Below, piece after piece: positions 9,799 to 18,465 of a stretch of 64,000 nucleotides of DNA. The notes beneath the pieces are model-generated. The model was not told the origin of the DNA. It saw nothing but the letters and a program-made list of their open reading frames with translations, and did no database searches. Position 1 is the first letter of the stretch. The number at the start of each line of letters is the position of its first letter. The position numbers and the translations under genes are program-made. Source of the DNA: Pelotomaculum propionicicum (lineage in GTDB: Bacteria > Bacillota > Desulfotomaculia > Desulfotomaculales > Pelotomaculaceae); contig NZ_QFFZ01000004.1 in the NCBI RefSeq assembly GCF_004369225.1, forward strand, positions 62,001 to 126,000, read 5' to 3'.

Positions 9799-9814
9799 TG
9801 GCATAAATCTTGCT
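9799..9814 (+). promoter_or_regulatory. Sigma-54 (-24/-12) promoter
   Basis: TGGCATAAATCTTGCT has GG and GC separated by exactly ten bases, matching the TGGCAC-N5-TTGC consensus at nearly every key base. It lies between the sigma-54 activator gene and the first structural gene, with transcription predicted to start about 12 bases further on, 40 bases before the GTG at 9865. Confidence 0.85.
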
Positions 9815-9864
9815 GATATTATTAATAACAACTGGTGAATCTATTTTTAAAAAGGAGTGATTGT

Positions 9865-11304
9865 GTGAAAAGCGACGTAGTGTTAAAGGCATTGCAGGAC
9901 ATCGTTGGTGAAGAGTGGGCTACTAGCGATGAGGCCACGCTGGTACCGTACTCGTATGATATCGGCGGGTTGTCGACCCCTTCCAGGCCTGCCGGCAGGG
10001 GTGAGTTTGTGGTAATGCCGCAAACTGTGGAGCAAATTCAAGAAATTATTAAACTTGCCAACATTGAAAAAGTTCCTGTCACACCCATTGTTTTTGGATC
10101 CAATATGGGGGGAGTCGCAATTCCGCTTGAGGGGGGAATTGTGCTCGACCTGCACCGGATGAACAAGATTATCGAAGTTAATGAAGTTGACAACTACGCC
10201 ATTGTAGAGCCCGGCGTGTCCATGGGCATGTTTGAGCGTGAACTGCGTGGCAGGGGTTACTGGTTCCCGCTGCCGATGTCACCGCCAAACGCCTCGTCGG
10301 TAGTAGCCAACCTGTTGCTTACCGGTATCGGCCACTTTGCTTCCAAAATCGGCTGTCAGTCAGATTTGATTAACGGCGTGGAAGTAGTTTTACCAACGGG
10401 TGAACTTGCCCGCGGAGGTTCCTGCGCTTTCTCCGAGCACTGGCACTCACGCTACCCAATTCCGGATGTAATTGGCCTTTTCGTCGGCTGGCAGGGTATG
10501 ACCGGTGTGGTGACCAAAATGTCCGTTCCGATTTTCAAGCGGCCGCCATACCAGATGTCCACCGGTTTCGGGTTTGACGATTACACCGAAGCGATTATGA
10601 ATTGCATGATCCCGTTCCAGGCGAGAGACATTGCGCATGATGTCAGCGCCGCGACATGGAGCTTCCACAATATCCAAAAGTTTAAACACCCAATGCCGGA
10701 GAGGCCAAAAGAAGATCCCAAAATGTATGTCTATATGAGCCTGTGCGGATTTACTGAAGAAGAACTGAATTTCAAGAAAAAAATCCTTGATGATTTCTTG
10801 AATACCCAGAAAAAAGCGGGTCTTTTTACCTCATATAAAGAAGTTCCCCCATCTCCTGATTTAACAGAGATAATTCGCAACATTCCCAACCCCCGTTCGT
10901 TCAAGTTCTCAGATTTTAAACGTGGCGGCGGCGCTTGGGTAGGATCAATAACCGCGGCGTCTCAATGGCCGATTGCATTGCCCAAGCTCGATGAAATCAT
11001 GATTAAATACGATGTTCCGCCTTCCACAAGATGTACTCTCCTGAAGGGCAGTAACTGTGGTATGTTCCGTTGCCGTTGGGGCTATGACAGCGGTAACTGG
11101 GATGAAATTCAGCGAATCCTTGAAATGAGTAAGGAGTTGCTGAGGGTCATCCTGGAACACGGCGGACTGATGTACAAGGCGCCTGTTTGGGGTTCGGATA
11201 TAATGCTGGAAAAAGCGCATCCGGGATATAAGCTGCTGATGCAAAAAATTAAGAAAATGCTGGATCCCAACAATATTATGAACCCTGGAAGGTGGGGATT
11301 ATAA
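9865..11304 (+). CDS. FAD-linked oxidase/dehydrogenase, GlcD/VAO family
   Basis: A 479-residue protein of the vanillyl-alcohol-oxidase fold. The N-terminal FAD-binding PP-loop region contains VTPIVFGSNMGG and a VEPGVSMG motif, and the C-terminus is LDPNNIMNPGRWG as in GlcD/LctD enzymes. GTG 9865 follows AAGGAGTG; the upstream GTG 9835 lacks a site. The next gene, two bases downstream, encodes an Fe-S partner, and EtfBA are further along. The set resembles lactate dehydrogenase/Etf and GlcDF complexes. I infer that it oxidises an alcohol group of the cluster substrate (for example isethionate to sulfoacetaldehyde) and passes electrons to Etf. The true substrate is unproven. Confidence 0.85.
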   Translation: MKSDVVLKALQDIVGEEWATSDEATLVPYSYDIGGLSTPSRPAGRGEFVVMPQTVEQIQEIIKLANIEKVPVTPIVFGSNMGGVAIPLEGGIVLDLHRMNKIIEVNEVDNYAIVEPGVSMGMFERELRGRGYWFPLPMSPPNASSVVANLLLTGIGHFASKIGCQSDLINGVEVVLPTGELARGGSCAFSEHWHSRYPIPDVIGLFVGWQGMTGVVTKMSVPIFKRPPYQMSTGFGFDDYTEAIMNCMIPFQARDIAHDVSAATWSFHNIQKFKHPMPERPKEDPKMYVYMSLCGFTEEELNFKKKILDDFLNTQKKAGLFTSYKEVPPSPDLTEIIRNIPNPRSFKFSDFKRGGGAWVGSITAASQWPIALPKLDEIMIKYDVPPSTRCTLLKGSNCGMFRCRWGYDSGNWDEIQRILEMSKELLRVILEHGGLMYKAPVWGSDIMLEKAHPGYKLLMQKIKKMLDPNNIMNPGRWGL

Positions 11305-11305
11305 T

Positions 11306-12508
11306 ATGGCAAATTCAGTTTTGGACAAGACTATTCAAGACTTCAAAGAAGATGTGTACCGCTGTTCGTTTGAGTGTTTCAACTGCACGACTTTTTCGCC
11401 GGAGTTTTTACCTTCTTGCCCGGCCTATGAGAAATATGGGTATTTTACTTATGCCAGCAGGGGTAGATCCGGACTTATGGAAGCTTACCTTGCCGGGAGG
11501 CTTCCCATATCAGAGAAAATGTCCGAGATAATGTTCTCGTGCTCGCTGTGTGGAGCGTGCCGGGTTTGTTGTCAGCAGGACTGGAAAGACTACAACATCG
11601 AAGCCTTTATGGCAATGCGCGGGGAAATTATAGAAAAAGGTTTTGCCCCGGCAAAGCTCAGGGACGCGCTGAAAAGCATTCAAAAATACGGTAACCCCTA
11701 CGGAGTGCCGGGAGAAAAGAGGGGCGAGTGGGCAACCGGTGTTGATGTCAAAGAATATAGCGGCCAGGAGTACCTGTTGTATGTCGGCGATGAAGGATCG
11801 TTTGACGTTAAGGGGCAAAATATAGCAAAGAGCTTAATAAATGTCCTTAATAAAGCAGGTGTTTCCTTTGGTATTCTGGGTAAGGACGAAATTACCGACG
11901 GGCATGAAGTTAAGGCCGCGGGCGAATTCGGTTTGTATGAATACCTGATTGAGCAAAATGTTGAACTGTTTAAAAAACGCGGTGTAAAGAAAGTAGTTAC
12001 GCTATCACCTCACGCCTATAACGCCATGAAAAATGACTATCCTCAGTATGGCGCTGATTTTGAGGTAATACACTATACCACCTTGCTGAATGATCTCATT
12101 AAAAGCGGTAAAATAAAACTTACCTCAAAGGTTGAGTCCAAAGTAGCTTACCATGATCCATGTTACCTGGGACGCTTTAATGAAGACTATGACACACCAA
12201 GGGAAGTTCTCAGAGCAATTCCAGGGTTAGAGCTGGTAAATTTACTGAGGGAACGGGATAAATCGTTCTGTTGTGGGGGAGGCGGCGCTAACAGTTACAC
12301 TGATTTACTTAGCGGCGGCGATAATGCGCCCAGCAGGATCAGAATCAGGGAAATCCGTGACTCCGGCGCTGATATCGTAGCTGTCACATGTCCGATCTGC
12401 ATGATTATGTTGGAAGATGCCATTAAAGCAGAGTCATTGGAAGATAAATTAGCGGTCAAAGATGTCTCGGAGTTGTTATTGCAAAGTGCTGCTTGTTGTT
12501 GCGGTTAA
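11306..12508 (+). CDS. Fe-S oxidoreductase subunit (GlcF/HdrD-like, CCG domain)
   Basis: A 400-residue partner of the FAD oxidase. The N-terminal Cys-rich part has CSFECFNC...C and CSLCGACRVCC motifs for two clusters. The C-terminal part has a CCG domain with CYLGRF, FCCGGGG and VTCPICM. The first CCG half is degenerate: where the homologous membrane protein at 30299 has TTCPHC, this one has TLSPHA, so only one CCG cluster site appears intact. The start ATG 11306 directly follows the oxidase stop. The protein ends in AACCCG. It probably relays electrons from the flavin to Etf or to the membrane oxidoreductase. Confidence 0.85.
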   Translation: MANSVLDKTIQDFKEDVYRCSFECFNCTTFSPEFLPSCPAYEKYGYFTYASRGRSGLMEAYLAGRLPISEKMSEIMFSCSLCGACRVCCQQDWKDYNIEAFMAMRGEIIEKGFAPAKLRDALKSIQKYGNPYGVPGEKRGEWATGVDVKEYSGQEYLLYVGDEGSFDVKGQNIAKSLINVLNKAGVSFGILGKDEITDGHEVKAAGEFGLYEYLIEQNVELFKKRGVKKVVTLSPHAYNAMKNDYPQYGADFEVIHYTTLLNDLIKSGKIKLTSKVESKVAYHDPCYLGRFNEDYDTPREVLRAIPGLELVNLLRERDKSFCCGGGGANSYTDLLSGGDNAPSRIRIREIRDSGADIVAVTCPICMIMLEDAIKAESLEDKLAVKDVSELLLQSAACCCG

Positions 12509-12522
12509 AATTCAAGGCTAAC

Positions 12523-12555
12523 TGGTGGGAAAAGAATTGATTGCTTTTCCCACCA
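12523..12555 (+). promoter_or_regulatory. Perfect 12-bp intercistronic hairpin
   Basis: TGGTGGGAAAAG and CTTTTCCCACCA are perfect inverted repeats with a 9-base loop and no T-run after them. This is unlikely to be a simple terminator. It may be an mRNA processing or stability element between the Fe-S subunit and the methyltransferase gene. The TTG at 12541 lies in the loop and was rejected as a start. Confidence 0.6.
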
Positions 12556-12594
12556 AATGCATACGGATCTTTTAAAAGTAAGGAGGTGAAAAAA

Positions 12595-13647
12595 ATTAAT
12601 AGCAAGCAACTTTTATTAGACACGTTGGTTAAGCCGGTAAAGGCGGACCGGCGCCCGGTTAGCCTGATTGGCGGTGGGGCGTGGACATTAAAACAGGGTG
12701 GCAGTAGTTTCAGGGAAATGGCCGGCAAACTGATCGAAGATCCTGCCGCGTTAAGCACCATTATGGTCAGTTTGGCAAATAAGTTAGGTGAGGGAATCGT
12801 TTATGTGGGGGCTGGTTATAACAATGTAATTGCCGCTTTAATCAGAGGAGTAGATTTAGTATATACCGCTGATTATTCACCCTACTTGCCGGGTTTTTCC
12901 GCTGAAGAAACAGAGAAGTTCATTAAGGAATGCCATAACTTTGATTTCAAGAAAATTTGGGAAGATTCTTTACTGGCTTCTTTCCTTGCCGTAGCTGAAC
13001 AGGTTAAGGCTCATTTAAAGGAAAGCTGTGTAATCGCGCCTCTTACATGGGGTCCTTTTACACTGGCGGGACAGTTGATAGGCGTTGAAAGTTTGATGCG
13101 GATAATGGTTAAAGATCCTGAAGCGGCAAAGGCGGTAATTGACTTATCTGTTAATGCAGTTTGTGAATATTACAGGCCGTTTGTGGATAAAGGGCTGGTG
13201 GATATGATTTATCTGCCTGAACCTACGGCGTCCGGAGATATGATATCCGCCAGGATATTTGAAAAATTTACGGCGCCCGCGCTAAATAAGTGTTTGGAAC
13301 CATATCACCGTAAAGGGTTGCCAACAATGGTTCACATATGTGGCAAACTGCTCGCGAACCAATTGACCATGCTCGATAATATAGAGAACATGGATGCTGT
13401 CAGTATAGACTGCAAGGTGCCATTAAAGGATGCCAGAGACCATCTGAAAAACAAATGTATAATGGGAAATCTTGATACGCTTCGGCTTGAGCGTGCAAGT
13501 GAAACGGAAATTATCGGCGACCTTAAGAAGATAATGGCTGAAATGGAGGGGCACGACAGGTTTATATTGGCTCCGGCATGTGATCTGGCTCCCGCCACAC
13601 CCTTTTCTCATGTGAAAACACTATTTGACTTTGTTCATCTACATTAA
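12595..13647 (+). CDS. UroD-family (MtaA-like) corrinoid methyltransferase 1
   Basis: A 350-residue uroporphyrinogen-decarboxylase-fold methyltransferase. The zinc site typical of MtaA/MtbA/CmuA relatives is complete: H247 and C249 in MVHICG, and C329 in LAPACD. The start is unusual. AAGGAGGTG at 12580-12588 is followed by no ATG, GTG or TTG at a workable distance. The codon at the right spacing is ATT 12595, and the protein then begins NSKQLLLD as in relatives. In the pathway it should move a methyl group to or from the corrinoid protein at 15919. Substrate-side or acceptor-side role cannot be told. Confidence 0.85.
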   Translation: MNSKQLLLDTLVKPVKADRRPVSLIGGGAWTLKQGGSSFREMAGKLIEDPAALSTIMVSLANKLGEGIVYVGAGYNNVIAALIRGVDLVYTADYSPYLPGFSAEETEKFIKECHNFDFKKIWEDSLLASFLAVAEQVKAHLKESCVIAPLTWGPFTLAGQLIGVESLMRIMVKDPEAAKAVIDLSVNAVCEYYRPFVDKGLVDMIYLPEPTASGDMISARIFEKFTAPALNKCLEPYHRKGLPTMVHICGKLLANQLTMLDNIENMDAVSIDCKVPLKDARDHLKNKCIMGNLDTLRLERASETEIIGDLKKIMAEMEGHDRFILAPACDLAPATPFSHVKTLFDFVHLH

Positions 13648-13689
13648 AGGAGCAAGCACAATGGGCAGTTAGTTTTGGCGACCTTCTCC

Positions 13690-13865
13690 CCATATAGTGC
13701 CTGCTCCCGGAGTAACCAGCCAGCCTCTAGTATAGTACGAGCATTTCTTAAGGTGGTTGCTGACAAAGCCAACCGGCACTTGTCGGCAGCCACCGACCCA
13801 GAAGCTCTACTAGAGAACATAGCCAACATTATAATAGCATATTCCGGGCTCATTGTCATAGTAGG
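13690..13865. repeat. Long imperfect palindrome, possible MITE relic or structured RNA
   Basis: Nested inverted repeats share a centre near 13770-13777. The core is a 15-bp pair, 13752-13766 with 13780-13794 (two G-U pairs). Next is CTCTAGTA (13725-13732) with TACTAGAG (13808-13815). The outer pair is TGCTCCCGGAGTA (13702-13714) with TATTCCGGGCTCA (13840-13852). Both strands have short open frames here, but the palindrome explains them. It fills the gap between the methyltransferase and transporter genes. Confidence 0.6.
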
Positions 13866-13918
13866 CTGGCCTTTAGAAAACATGATTTAAATAACTAGAA
13901 TAAAGGTGGGCTGTTACA

Positions 13919-15232
13919 ATGCCAAGCAATGTTTCTTCGCCGCAGGTTAATACGCCTGCGCCAAGCGGGCCTAAGTTTGAATCAGAGACGGAACGCATAA
14001 CGCCTTACCAGTGGAAGGTACTGTCAGCGGTAATATTTGCCTACATTTTTGACGGTCTGGATTCAATGCTGTTTTCACTTACGCTGGCAATGATGATGAA
14101 AGAGTTTGCTATCGGTAAAGATATTGCTGGATTGATCGTAACCATATTCCTTGGCGGACAAATTGTCGGAGGAATGCTGGTCGGTTTTATCGGGGACTGG
14201 TTGGGTCGAAAAGGATCACTCATCTTTGCCATTTTCATGTACAGCATAGGTACGCTATGTTGCTCTTTTGCTCCCAGCTGGGGCTGGATGGCATTTTTTA
14301 GAGCGATTACCGGTTTTGGCGCTGTAGGAGCGCAGGCGCCCATGTCAAGTCTGATTGCAGAGACATGGCCTGCCAAACACAGATCAAAATGCGCCAGTTT
14401 AATGATGGGCATGTGGGGAATATCGGCGTGTATTGGAGCGCTGTTTGTATGGTTCCTGGTTCCTCACTGGGGATGGCGTTCGGTGTACTTAATCGGCGGT
14501 ATCGGGGGGTTGTTCCTGGCTATACCGTATGTGTGGCTGACAGTTAAAGAAACCGACCGGTTTAAGGAAGTTGCTGAACAACGTCGCAAGGAGAAGGCGG
14601 AAGGCAGAGGCTTACTGTCAGATATAGGAGACCTTTTCAAGGTTCCCCAGTGGCGTAAGAACTGGTTGATTGGGTTAGCCGCTCCCTTCGCGCAGCTGAC
14701 AACATTGTGGGCATTCCTTACACTGGTGCCGGCCTATGTAATGTTGGAAAAAGGATACTCTGTTGGGCAGGGAATGACCTGGTTCCTAATTACAAACGCG
14801 GTAGGATCATTCGGATTCCTGCTGTGGGGTCCCTACGCCGACTGGAGGGGCAGAAAACCGGCCTTTCTCTTATGGGCATTAATAGCGGGCATTAGCATGC
14901 CGCTTGCATTGCTGTGGGCGCCAACTCAGACTTGGTTCATGATCCTCTCGTCCACAACTATATTTGGCATCTACGGAACATACAGCGGAATCATGACCTA
15001 TCTGCCGGAGTTGTTCCCGACAAAAATGCGCAGCACCGCTACCGGATTGACTAACCAAACGGGACGTCTTTTAAGCGCGCTGGCTCCCTGGCTCATAGGT
15101 GTGTTGTCTCAGAATATAGGCACCGGCCGGGCGGTGTCATGGACCGCGCTATGCTGGGTAGCTGTTTTGCTGGCGGTAGTGTTTGGACCTGAGACCAAGG
15201 GTAAGTCATTGGAAGAGATAACCGGTAAATAA
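13919..15232 (+). CDS. MFS transporter, AAHS-like family
   Basis: A 437-residue 12-helix permease. The loop 2-3 motif G-D-W-L-G-R-K-G (GFIGDWLGRKGS) and the second-half equivalent (GPYADWRGRKPA) are present, with an N-terminal DGLDSMLF motif like that of aromatic-acid/H+ symporters of the AAHS family. RBS AAAGGTGGG precedes ATG 13919. Its position inside the sulfonate/corrinoid cluster suggests uptake of the cluster's anionic substrate; family members import organic acids. A weak terminator-like palindrome follows. Confidence 0.88.
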   Translation: MPSNVSSPQVNTPAPSGPKFESETERITPYQWKVLSAVIFAYIFDGLDSMLFSLTLAMMMKEFAIGKDIAGLIVTIFLGGQIVGGMLVGFIGDWLGRKGSLIFAIFMYSIGTLCCSFAPSWGWMAFFRAITGFGAVGAQAPMSSLIAETWPAKHRSKCASLMMGMWGISACIGALFVWFLVPHWGWRSVYLIGGIGGLFLAIPYVWLTVKETDRFKEVAEQRRKEKAEGRGLLSDIGDLFKVPQWRKNWLIGLAAPFAQLTTLWAFLTLVPAYVMLEKGYSVGQGMTWFLITNAVGSFGFLLWGPYADWRGRKPAFLLWALIAGISMPLALLWAPTQTWFMILSSTTIFGIYGTYSGIMTYLPELFPTKMRSTATGLTNQTGRLLSALAPWLIGVLSQNIGTGRAVSWTALCWVAVLLAVVFGPETKGKSLEEITGK

Positions 15233-15234
15233 TA

Positions 15235-15256
15235 AATCATTATTAATGATTGTTTT
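15235..15256 (+). terminator. Weak intrinsic terminator
   Basis: AATCAT-TATTA-ATGATT followed by GTTTT just after the transporter stop. The AT-only stem is weak, so partial readthrough is likely. Confidence 0.45.
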
Positions 15257-15307
15257 GGCCAAGTTAAATTAGTAATGTGAGTATACCTTAAGAAAAGGAG
15301 TATTAAC

Positions 15308-15685
15308 ATGGTTAAGGTTATAACAACTGGAAAACCGTATAGTTGTCTGGTTACTGACGGGGTTCATCAATTGCAAGCTGATACTATATTGGAATATGGT
15401 GGTGGAAATGCTGGTTTTCGACCTCACGACCTTTTAGCTGCAGCCTTGGGAACCTGCCAAGCCATATCAGTACGAATGTATGCCTCTAACCATGGTATTC
15501 CGGTACGATCTGTTACAGTAGAAGTTGAAATAGATCGTACTACACAGGATAAAACTGTATTTCGAAAAATAATATCTATAGAAGGGGATATATCCGAAGA
15601 CGAAAGAAAAAATTTATATAATGTAGCCACTACCTGTCCGGTTCAACAAACCTTGTCTCAACAGCTTGAATTTGTTATAGCTTAA
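15308..15685 (+). CDS. OsmC/Ohr-family protein
   Basis: A 125-residue OsmC-fold protein with the first conserved Cys in LLAAALGTCQ and the second in TTCPVQQTLS, the thiol pair used for peroxide reduction in this family. ATG 15308 follows AAAAGGAG. Within a cluster rich in low-potential corrinoid and thiol/selenol proteins it may protect against peroxides or act as a redox partner; this is inference. Confidence 0.85.
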   Translation: MVKVITTGKPYSCLVTDGVHQLQADTILEYGGGNAGFRPHDLLAAALGTCQAISVRMYASNHGIPVRSVTVEVEIDRTTQDKTVFRKIISIEGDISEDERKNLYNVATTCPVQQTLSQQLEFVIA

Positions 15686-15799
15686 CTTACCATGACAGCA
15701 AACGGTTAAACATTTCTTTCTTGAAATATCATCGGTAGAAACGGTAAGTGCTGCTTTACGCTAATACTATTAGCATTACTGAGCTAAGGTGGAATATGA

Positions 15800-15888
15800 T
15801 GCCCCATTATCACGTTACCCCAAAGTACAGTGAATAAAGTTAATTAGCGATATGTACATAAAGTTTAAGTGTAATGGATAATGGGGCA
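15800..15888 (+). promoter_or_regulatory. Inverted repeat in the leader of the corrinoid protein gene
   Basis: TGCCCCATTATC (15800-15811) and GATAATGGGGCA (15877-15888) are perfect 12-base inverted repeats enclosing a 65-base interior that contains a GTAC/GTAC pair. The right arm ends 30 bases before the start codon. It could be an RNA switch or a processing structure. I saw no cobalamin-riboswitch B12-box motif. Confidence 0.5.
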
Positions 15889-15918
15889 AATCCTTTAACA
15901 AACAAGGAGGGAGAAAAG

Positions 15919-16575
15919 ATGGATCTCTCAAGGGAAAGTGAATTTTTAACTAGACTTGCGCAAGGAGTAGTTAATTTTGATGATGAAGGCGTTAAAGCTG
16001 TGGCAGAACAGTATTTAGCAGAGGGTTTGGACCCTCATAAAGCCGTATTTGAAGGTCTGGTTAAGGGGATGCAGGAGGTCGGAGTTCTATATGAAAGGCA
16101 GGAATATTTTGTACCTGAACTTCTAATGTGTTCCGACGCTTTAAATGCTGGATTGAACATATTCAAACCGTTTATGGCTAATGACAAATCAAATAGTCGT
16201 GGTCAGATAGTATTGGGTGTAGTACAGGGTGACGTACACGACATCGGCAAAGATATCGTCAAGATATTGTTGGAGTCTTCCGGTTTTGTCGTTCATGACC
16301 TTGGAAGTGATGTACCTTTAGAAAAATTTGTGGAAGAACAGGAACGTACTAATTCGGAAATTGTGGCAATCTCGGCTATGATGACTACAACCATGGTTCA
16401 GATGAAAGATATTATAAAAGCAATAAAAGCTAAAAATCCAAATGTGAAATTCATGATTGGCGGCGCGCCGGTTACAGCTGACATAGTTAAGTTGTTTGGG
16501 GCCGACGGGTATGGCAAAGACGCGAGCGAAGCCTTGAAAGAAGCTATTAGAATCGTTGAGTCGTTAAATAACTAA
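15919..16575 (+). CDS. Methyl-carrying corrinoid protein (MtaC/MtbC family)
   Basis: A 218-residue protein with the standard layout: a helical cap domain (about 1-90) and a Rossmann B12-binding domain (about 95-215). The base-off cobalamin ligand is H107 in GDVHDIGKD, and the later conserved SAMMTTTM and GGAPV segments are present. ATG 15919 follows AAGGAGGGAG; the upstream ATG 15874 overlaps an inverted repeat. It should carry the methyl group between the UroD-type methyltransferases and be reactivated by the RACo homologue at 27401. Confidence 0.94.
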   Translation: MDLSRESEFLTRLAQGVVNFDDEGVKAVAEQYLAEGLDPHKAVFEGLVKGMQEVGVLYERQEYFVPELLMCSDALNAGLNIFKPFMANDKSNSRGQIVLGVVQGDVHDIGKDIVKILLESSGFVVHDLGSDVPLEKFVEEQERTNSEIVAISAMMTTTMVQMKDIIKAIKAKNPNVKFMIGGAPVTADIVKLFGADGYGKDASEALKEAIRIVESLNN

Positions 16576-16681
16576 TATTAATGCAATAAACACAGGTTTT
16601 AACTGCGAAAAACTAAGGATTATTGCGCTAGTATACAAAGTTTAATTAATCTAACTATTAGTATAGGAGGAATTTTTAATT

Positions 16682-18418
16682 ATGAAACGGATTAAAATGA
16701 CACCAAGTGAAGCTATCGTTGAGACTCTTGTAGCGGAAGGGGTCGATCATTTAACGGGTATAGTCGGTTCTGCGTTTATGGATATGCTTGACCTTTTTCC
16801 CGCCGCGGGAATTAAATTCATACCTGTACGTCACGAACAAACCGCGGCGCACATGGAAGACGCATATTCACGTGTGACTGGAAAATGTGGTGTATGTACC
16901 GGGCAAAACGGACCTGGTATCACCAACATGGTGACTTCAGTGGCGGCAGCTAATATGGCGCATAGCCCCCTGGTTGTTATTTCGCCTTCCGCCGGCACAC
17001 CTACAATTGGTTGGGACGGGTTCCAGGAATGTGATCAGGTTTCTGTATTTAAAGCCATTACCAAGGCCACCGTAAGGGTTCCTCATCCAAAGAGGGCTGC
17101 GGATTGTCTAAGGACAGCTTTTCGTATCGCTTATGCTGAACGCGGCGCGGTATTGTATGATATTCCGAGAGACTATTTCTATGGCGAATGTGAGGAATCG
17201 ATATTGGAACCTCACCAGTATCGAGTTGATAAAAGAGGATGTGGTTCTCTTGAATCCCTCGACAAAGCCGCCGAACTTTTAGCTGGCGCGAAACGTCCGG
17301 TTATTGTTTCCGGCAGAGGCGTCGTTGATTCCGGCGCGATTCCTATTGTGGCGAAAATAGCCGAAAAATTAACCGCTCCTGTGGCAGTTTCATACTTGCA
17401 TAATGATGCCTTTCCGGCTGACCACAAGCTGTGGGTAGGCCCAATAGGCTATATGGGATCAAAAGCGGCCATGCATAGCTTGTCAGAAGCAGACGTGATT
17501 CTGGCCATTGGTACCAGGCTGTCTGTATTCGGTACGCTGCCTCAATATGACATTAATTACTTCCCGGAAGCAGCCAAAATTATCCAAATTGATATCAACC
17601 CCAAACATATTGCCCGTACGCACCCAATAGAAGTGGGTATTATCGGCGACGCCAAAGAAGCCAGCGCTGAAATTTTGAAGCGGCTGGAGACTAAGTTTCC
17701 CGATTTAAAAATTAATGAAGAACGCTTAAAAAAGATTAAATCCCGCCAGATTGATTGGGAAGATGAGATAGTACGTGAAGCGATGGTTGAAGGCCAGCCA
17801 ATGAATCCGCGCAGGGCATTGCTGGAAATCTCCAAGGCCTTACCCAAAAATGTTATCGTTACCACTGATATAGGAAACGTTTCCTCCACTGCCAACAGTT
17901 ATTTAAAATTCACCGCGGAAGGTAAGCATATTGCCGCATTGACCTTTGGGAACACCGGGTTTGCATATCCCGCCGCACTTGGGGCGCAGCTCGGCAAACC
18001 TGATGCCCCGGTGGTTGCTATTATAGGTGATGGCGCGTGGGGCATGAGCCTGCACGAAGTAAGCACCGCCGTTGAGCACAATCTGCCTGTGGTTGCTTGT
18101 GTTTTCAGAAATATGGCCTGGTGCGCCGAGAAGAAGAACCAGATTGATTTTTACAATAACCGTTTCCTTGGTTGCGACATACCCAATCCCGAAAGCTTCA
18201 TCCCTGTCGCCAAGGCAATGGGCGCCGCTGGTTTGAGAGTTGACAGTCCCGACGTTGTAAGGGCGGCTATAGAAGATGCTTTGATATCCCGTAAACCAAC
18301 TGTTCTTGAATTTGTGGTAGACGGTAGTATACTTGCTCCACCATTCCGAAAAGATGCTTTGGCTCTACCCACCCGTTACCTGCCCAAATACCAACATCTG
18401 GATTACAGAAACTGGTGA
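16682..18418 (+). CDS. xsc: Sulfoacetaldehyde acetyltransferase
   Basis: A 578-residue ThDP enzyme. The catalytic Glu is E52 in RHEQTA and the ThDP/Mg motif is GDGAWGM...N near 448-477. It differs from acetolactate synthase and follows Xsc: [18 protein letters not shown] near residue 29, [44 protein letters not shown] and the C-terminal PFRKDAL...RYLPKY segment. Xsc converts sulfoacetaldehyde plus phosphate to acetyl phosphate and sulfite. Acetate kinase is encoded 1.9 kb downstream and a TauE/SafE permease is in the same cluster, which supports the assignment. AGGAGG precedes ATG 16682. Confidence 0.9.
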   Translation: MKRIKMTPSEAIVETLVAEGVDHLTGIVGSAFMDMLDLFPAAGIKFIPVRHEQTAAHMEDAYSRVTGKCGVCTGQNGPGITNMVTSVAAANMAHSPLVVISPSAGTPTIGWDGFQECDQVSVFKAITKATVRVPHPKRAADCLRTAFRIAYAERGAVLYDIPRDYFYGECEESILEPHQYRVDKRGCGSLESLDKAAELLAGAKRPVIVSGRGVVDSGAIPIVAKIAEKLTAPVAVSYLHNDAFPADHKLWVGPIGYMGSKAAMHSLSEADVILAIGTRLSVFGTLPQYDINYFPEAAKIIQIDINPKHIARTHPIEVGIIGDAKEASAEILKRLETKFPDLKINEERLKKIKSRQIDWEDEIVREAMVEGQPMNPRRALLEISKALPKNVIVTTDIGNVSSTANSYLKFTAEGKHIAALTFGNTGFAYPAALGAQLGKPDAPVVAIIGDGAWGMSLHEVSTAVEHNLPVVACVFRNMAWCAEKKNQIDFYNNRFLGCDIPNPESFIPVAKAMGAAGLRVDSPDVVRAAIEDALISRKPTVLEFVVDGSILAPPFRKDALALPTRYLPKYQHLDYRNW

Positions 18419-18465
18419 TTTAAAGATCTGTATAATTAATGAGATAAATATGTGGGAGGTACAAT

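Noticed and set aside
13675-13890. Short protein genes on either strand
   Set aside because: Both frames coincide with a long palindrome and have no family resemblance; no convincing ribosome site.
15690-15918. Cobalamin riboswitch before the corrinoid protein
   Set aside because: I searched for a B12-box-like GCCACTG segment and the usual core and saw neither; only an inverted repeat is present.
16682-18418. Acetolactate synthase large subunit
   Set aside because: The diagnostic segments follow sulfoacetaldehyde acetyltransferase, there are no ilv genes around, and acetate kinase and a TSUP permease are in the cluster.
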